Positions 6,206 through 6,731 of a stretch of 6,731 nt of DNA are shown here, one piece after another; within the stretch, counting starts at the first letter, position 1, and each line of letters starts with the position of its first letter. This DNA comes from Actinomycetota bacterium. GTDB lineage: Bacteria; Actinomycetota; Thermoleophilia; Gaiellales; Gaiellaceae. The stretch spans positions 1 through 6,731 of the forward strand of contig PMXT01000188.1 of the NCBI GenBank assembly GCA_003170995.1. Direction: 5' to 3'. The notes below the pieces were generated by a model. It had not been told where the DNA came from, did no database searches, and worked only from the letters and a program-made list of their open reading frames with translations. The translations under genes were made by a program, and so were the position numbers.

Positions 6206-6511
6206 TCAACCGGACGGGGCCTTCTTGGAAGGCGAAGAGGTTGCCTTGTCCTCCGCTTCGAGCCGCGCAAGCGCTTCTTCAAGAGAGAACGTCCTTCCCT
6301 CGGCAATATCGCGATCGGCTTGCGCGCGCCGCGCAACGTACTCGGGTGCGTTGGCGAGGACATAATCCTCGAGGTCTTCCGCGTCGAAGGGGTAGATGAC
6401 GCCGACGGGCTTGCCCCGGTCGGTCACGATGGTCGGCATTCGCGTCTTGCTGACGTCGCGGATGATCGCGCTGGCGTTGCGGGCTAGCTGACGGATGCCG
6501 ACTACGGGCAT
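6206..6511 (-). CDS. Phd/YefM-family antitoxin (prevent-host-death type), no toxin partner seen
   Basis: Antitoxins of this family bind their own operator with an N-terminal domain and neutralise a toxin (often Doc, YoeB or VapC type) with a flexible C-terminus. The 101-residue product opens with MPVVGIRQLARNASAIIRDV and continues TDRGKPVGVIYPFD, the classical Phd pattern. The later part (EDYVLANAPEYVARRAQADRD, in part) is helical and charged and ends in a low-complexity tail, KATSSPSKKAPSG. ATG 6511 is chosen over an upstream ATG at 6568 because it has gaggag 8 nt before it and because the longer form would run across the operator. The gene downstream is arginase, not a toxin, and no toxin-like ORF lies upstream within the window. 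It may be a solitary antitoxin acting as a local transcription regulator, or its toxin may have been lost. Confidence 0.88.
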   Translation of the reverse strand: MPVVGIRQLARNASAIIRDVSKTRMPTIVTDRGKPVGVIYPFDAEDLEDYVLANAPEYVARRAQADRDIAEGRTFSLEEALARLEAEDKATSSPSKKAPSG

Positions 6512-6519
6512 CGATCTGG

Positions 6520-6525
6520 CTCCTC
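6520..6525 (-). promoter_or_regulatory. Shine-Dalgarno of the antitoxin gene
   Basis: Read on the minus strand this is gaggag, 8 nt before ATG 6511. It decides the start in favour of the 101-residue form. Confidence 0.7.
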
Positions 6526-6537
6526 GGCTCGATGGAC

Positions 6538-6563
6538 GATGTACGTCGTTTAGTACGTACATC
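6538..6563 (-). promoter_or_regulatory. Inverted-repeat operator upstream of the antitoxin-rocF unit
   Basis: A perfect 9-bp inverted repeat, gatgtacgt (6538-6546) and acgtacatc (6555-6563), is separated by 8 bp. The centre-to-centre distance of the arms is 17 bp, with GTAC cores in both arms, and the site lies just upstream of the antitoxin Shine-Dalgarno, where Phd-type proteins normally bind to repress their own operon. A possible -10 (minus strand CACAAT, 6567-6572, four of six matches) would place the transcription start at or near the operator edge. The inverted repeat is seen directly; the binding protein is inferred. Confidence 0.65.
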
Positions 6564-6600
6564 TGCATTGTGCCTGAGAAGGGGCGCGAGGGGAAGCGCG

Positions 6601-6731
6601 GCGCCTAAGTTGTTTGAGTTTTGGCGCAGTTCGGGCGGGTTCAAGCCAGACACTTCTCGCGCCTCTGGCGAGTCGCTGGGCGTGCTTCGCCGGAGGAGAC
6701 AGTGCTCCGCACGGCTCCGGAGAGCGAAGTG
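6601..6731. other. Structured intergenic right edge with several inverted repeats
   Basis: No complete gene is seen. On the plus strand gcgcc (6601-6605) pairs with ggcgc (6623-6627) around an A/T-rich loop; ctcgc / gcgag (6657-6661 and 6669-6673 approximately) forms a second stem; and cttcgccgga (6685-6694) pairs with tccgg...cgaag at the right end (bulge agag), enclosing a small gtgc/gcac stem. The outer hexamers cacttc (6651-6656) and gaagtg (6726-6731) are also complementary. It could be part of a structured RNA, a palindromic interspersed repeat, or the leader of a gene beyond the window. Confidence 0.4.

Noticed and set aside
6196..6363. 56-residue N-terminal extension of arginase
   Set aside because: It lies entirely over the antitoxin gene and the short gap, and arginases begin as the ATG 6195 form does.
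6512..6568. 19-residue extension of the antitoxin
   Set aside because: It would translate through the operator; the shorter form has a good Shine-Dalgarno and the family's usual beginning.
6635..6655. Possible tRNA T-arm (gggttcaagcc)
   Set aside because: The flanking five bases on each side do not pair, and no acceptor or anticodon arm can be drawn around it.
6206..6731. A toxin gene partnering the antitoxin
   Set aside because: Neither the gene downstream (arginase) nor any frame in the upstream 160 bases resembles Doc, YoeB, VapC or another toxin; one could still lie beyond the window.

Overview
The window looks like a piece of a high-GC actinobacterial chromosome. GC-rich codons dominate, and the gene content (RarA behind a SpoU methylase, a GT4/GH130 pair, a Bacillus-type arginase) would suit a soil lineage such as Thermoleophilia. 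That placement is inference; no rRNA or other marker gene is present to test it.

Layout, left to right. Bases 1-228 (+) are the last part of a SpoU/TrmH-family RNA 2'-O-methyltransferase. After 18 bases comes rarA (247-1521, +), a AAA+ ATPase of replication-fork maintenance, closed by a clean 10-bp hairpin at 1524-1546. A new unit follows (+): a 759-residue two-domain protein with an N-terminal GT4 glycosyltransferase and a C-terminal helical domain (1688-3967). It overlaps by ATGA with a GH130 beta-mannoside phosphorylase/mannosidase (3964-4911), which is followed by a hairpin. A 255-base gap then leads to a 35-codon ORF for a lysine-rich protein (5167-5274, +) preceded by a near-perfect Shine-Dalgarno.

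The right part is on the minus strand and converges on the small gene. It holds a Phd/YefM-type antitoxin (6206-6511) with a 9-bp inverted-repeat operator just upstream, then arginase rocF (5287-6195), which starts 10 bases after the antitoxin stop. No toxin gene is visible. The last ~130 bases hold several inverted repeats and no convincing complete gene.

Together: the left genes are housekeeping (RNA modification, fork repair). The GT4-GH130 pair probably builds and recycles a mannose-containing glycan. The arginase makes ornithine and urea from arginine and may be controlled by the solitary antitoxin. The most notable items are the tiny basic protein, the GT4 fusion with its GH130 partner, the orphan antitoxin-arginase operon with its operator, and the structured right edge. 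I saw no CRISPR array, transposase, rRNA or tRNA.
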